NCBI RefSeq assembly: GCF_013425525.1
Contig: NZ_JACCKA010000055.1
Location: forward strand, 18,838 to 82,837
Source of the DNA: Luteimonas salinisoli
Lineage (GTDB): Bacteria; Pseudomonadota; Gammaproteobacteria; Xanthomonadales; Xanthomonadaceae
Length of the DNA stretch: 64,000 bases
Direction: 5' to 3'
Shown here: positions 62,208-64,000 of the stretch, one piece after another
How positions within the stretch are numbered: position 1 is the first letter of the stretch
Layout: every line of letters starts with the position of its first letter
The notes under the pieces: generated by a model
What the model was told of the DNA's origin: nothing
Database searches by the model: none
What the model saw: only the letters and a program-made list of their open reading frames with translations
Translations under genes and position numbers: made by a program

Positions 62208-63587
62208 ATGCGATCTCCCGTACCCGACTACCTCCTCGACGTGCTCGATGCCGTGCGCTCGATCGACGATGGCGCGCCCGCCGACTACATCGAAGTGCTG
62301 GCCAAGGCCGACACTTCGCGGCTCGCCGTGGCGCTGGCCACCGTTGATGGCGAAGTCTATGCGGCGGGCGACAGCGACGTGGCGTTCTCGATCCAGTCGA
62401 TCTCCAAGCCGTTCGCCTACGCCGCCGCCATCGAAGACGTGGGCCTGGACGCGGTGCTGGCGCGGATCGGCGTCGAACCGTCGGGCAATGCCTTCAATGA
62501 GCTCTCGCTCGAGGACGGCACGCATCGGCCGATGAATCCGATGATCAACGCCGGCGCGCTCGCCACGCATGCCCTGGTCGCCGGCCCCGATGCCAGCGGC
62601 CCGCAGCGCGTGGAGCGCCTGCGCACGCTGATGTCGGCGATGGCCGGTCGCGAACTTGGCTACGACGAAGCCGTGTACGAGGCGGAACTGCGCGACGCGC
62701 ACCGCAACCGCGGGCTGGCGCACATGCTGCGCGCCGGCGGCATCATCAACGCCGAGGCCGAGACCATCGTCGATGGCTACGTGCGACAGTGCTCGGTCGA
62801 CGTCACCGTGCGCGATCTCGCCCTGATGGCCGCCACCCTGGCCAACGGTGGCGTGCAGCCGCTTACAGGCCGCCAGGTGATCCATCGCGATGGCGTACGC
62901 CAGGTGCTGTCGGTGATGACCACCTGCGGCATGTACGACGCCGCGGGCGACTGGGTGTCCAACGTCGGCATCCCGGCCAAGAGCGGCGTGGCGGGCGGCA
63001 TCATCGGCGCCCTGCCCGGCCAGCTGGGTCTTGCCGTGTTCTCGCCGAAACTCGATGCGCACGGCAACAGCGCACGTGGCGTGGCTGTCTGCGAACGCCT
63101 CTCGCGCGACATGGGCCTGCACATGATGGATGTCAGCCAGATCGGCCGCGCGGTCGTGCGTAAGCTGGTGGTGACGCTGGCCGGCGGCAAGGGGCGCACG
63201 GGCGATGCCATCGTGCCGGTCTACGAACTGCGTGGCGCTGTGCTGTTTGGTGGCGCCGAGCTGTTGACGCGCGCACTGGCGCACGACCTCGGCGATGCCA
63301 ACGATGCCGGTGCCGGCCACCATCGCGAAGCCACCGCGGTGATCCTCTCCCTGTTGCACACCCATTCGCTCAACGATGTCGCCACGCGCATGCTGCTGGA
63401 GAACCTGCGACGCTTGCACGCAGACCGCCGCACGGTGGTGCTGGTCGATCCCGACGGCGTGCTCGACCTCACGTCCCTCGACCACGCGCAGCGCCCACGG
63501 GTCGTCGCCACCGATGCCGAGGCGCAAGCCGTGGTCGGCGGCGATGCCTGCCGCATCGTCGCCAGCCAGGAAGACACGGATCGCTAG
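62208..63587 (+). CDS. glsA: Glutaminase A with C-terminal extension
   Basis: A 459-residue serine-type glutaminase. The catalytic SxxK is SISK at 64-67 (FSIQSISKPFAYA). The family motifs PSGNAFNELSLEDGTHRPMNPMINAGA, GYVRQCSVDVTVRDLALMAATLANGG and AKSGVAGGIIGALPGQLGLAVFSP follow. It converts glutamine to glutamate and ammonia. The C-terminal 130 residues beyond the usual 310 (VPVYELRGAVLFGGAELLTRAL..) look like a STAS-type domain, also found in long GlsA forms. ATG 62208 lacks a strong ribosome binding site. Confidence 0.93.
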   Translation: MRSPVPDYLLDVLDAVRSIDDGAPADYIEVLAKADTSRLAVALATVDGEVYAAGDSDVAFSIQSISKPFAYAAAIEDVGLDAVLARIGVEPSGNAFNELSLEDGTHRPMNPMINAGALATHALVAGPDASGPQRVERLRTLMSAMAGRELGYDEAVYEAELRDAHRNRGLAHMLRAGGIINAEAETIVDGYVRQCSVDVTVRDLALMAATLANGGVQPLTGRQVIHRDGVRQVLSVMTTCGMYDAAGDWVSNVGIPAKSGVAGGIIGALPGQLGLAVFSPKLDAHGNSARGVAVCERLSRDMGLHMMDVSQIGRAVVRKLVVTLAGGKGRTGDAIVPVYELRGAVLFGGAELLTRALAHDLGDANDAGAGHHREATAVILSLLHTHSLNDVATRMLLENLRRLHADRRTVVLVDPDGVLDLTSLDHAQRPRVVATDAEAQAVVGGDACRIVASQEDTDR

Positions 63588-63690
63588 GCAACAGATTCGG
63601 GTTGGTTCTCCCGTACGCGAGTACGGGACCCTTCAATACCGGGGAAGCTGGGGCAGCCGAGGAGAGCGGCGGCGATGCTCAACGGGGCTT

Positions 63691-63720
63691 GAGAAAGTCC
63701 AACCTGACCCGGCTTTTTCC
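63691..63720. repeat. Dispersed motif family B copy
   Basis: GAAAGTCCAACCTGACCC followed by GGCTTTTTCC lies after the glutaminase gene. The gap 63588-63812 shows no gene. Confidence 0.75.
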
Positions 63721-63812
63721 GCGGGTTCTCGTCGGCCGCGTTCGTAGCAGAAAGGCTGCAACGCAACAAGCCGCGCCTCCCCGGGCTTGCCGCGATCAGA
63801 AGGCGACTTCCA

Positions 63813-64000
63813 CTACTCAGACGCGGAACCCCGCCAGCCATCGATGGGAACGGGCACGGACGTGACCTTTCCCAAGTGATAGCTCCCCCCTTCCAGAGTG
63901 GCGCACGGATCGCGATACGACTCGAACACCCTCGCCGGCATCCTTCCCGTCAATTTGGTGACCCCTGGTTCGACCGGAAAGACGAACCCGGAAACGCGTT
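63813..64000 (-). CDS. Partial gene, 3' end only
   Basis: An open minus-strand frame runs from the window edge to a TAG at 63813-63815. It encodes about 62 residues including FVFPVEPGVTKLTGRMPARV, FESYRDPCATLEGGSYHLG and KVTSVPVPIDGWRGSASE, with GC-rich third positions. The other two minus-strand frames look less coding. The start lies outside the window. No family was recognised. Confidence 0.45.
   Translation of the reverse strand, partial: RVSGFVFPVEPGVTKLTGRMPARVFESYRDPCATLEGGSYHLGKVTSVPVPIDGWRGSASE

Noticed and set aside
61734..63527. A 597-codon antisense frame across glutaminase
   Set aside because: Shadow of glsA; only its last part carries real amidase similarity and that is reported as a fragment.

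Overview
The window comes from a high-GC gammaproteobacterium, most likely the Xanthomonadaceae/Lysobacteraceae (Lysobacter or Luteimonas type). This is inferred from strong GC bias at third codon positions, a secreted alpha-lytic-protease-like enzyme, a TonB receptor, the Anbu operon, and short dispersed motifs next to a decayed REP-associated transposase. No tRNA, rRNA, CRISPR array, intact insertion sequence or phage module was seen.

Region by region. 90-3887 is a single large enzyme joining an NRPS adenylation domain, a carrier protein and an alpha-oxoamine synthase, with a possible SCP2-like tail. 4056-9100 holds two secreted proteins, a glutathione S-transferase, a bacterial homologue of the archaeal tRNA methyltransferase TrmY, and a secreted BAAT-type hydrolase. 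9095-11955 is a TonB receptor convergent with a YihG-type acyltransferase. 12188-16139 (minus) is a four-gene operon: circularly permuted ATP-grasp, alpha-E, transglutaminase and the proteasome-like Anbu. It is divergent from a phosphate pair (DUF47 protein and Pit, 16296-18231). 18283-28003 has a GlxA-type regulator, an SRPBCC protein, an EEP-family phosphohydrolase, a LysM repeat protein, a lipoprotein, the secreted protease with a clear terminator, a deleted alpha/beta hydrolase, a beta-propeller protein and a soluble NarL-type two-component pair.

28155-31936 (minus) is a compact run of uncharacterised genes: small proteins, two DUF2589 paralogues and a nitrilase-fold enzyme. 32214-50110 is ordinary accessory metabolism: LysR regulators, isochorismatase, pirin, RibD-C/DHFR-like reductase, YaiI, TPR proteins, several metallo-beta-lactamase-fold enzymes, a PNPOx-reductase-ferredoxin fusion, GST, DoxX, YajD, VOC and lipocalin-like proteins.

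50410-63587 is the most disturbed part. It has a LuxR regulator, a lipase-containing block of lower GC, and remnants of an AbrB antitoxin, a nucleotidyltransferase toxin-like gene, a RAYT transposase and a peptidoglycan amidase. Intact genes here are MarR/EamA/oxidoreductase with a palindromic operator, and glutaminase.

Two short motif families recur between genes throughout: family A (core TGTCCCTGACAC, or reverse GTGTCAGGGACA) and family B (core GAACCTGACCCC, often followed by a T run). Family B touches the ends of several pseudogenes and of the marR gene, so these motifs seem to mark sites of past insertion or deletion.
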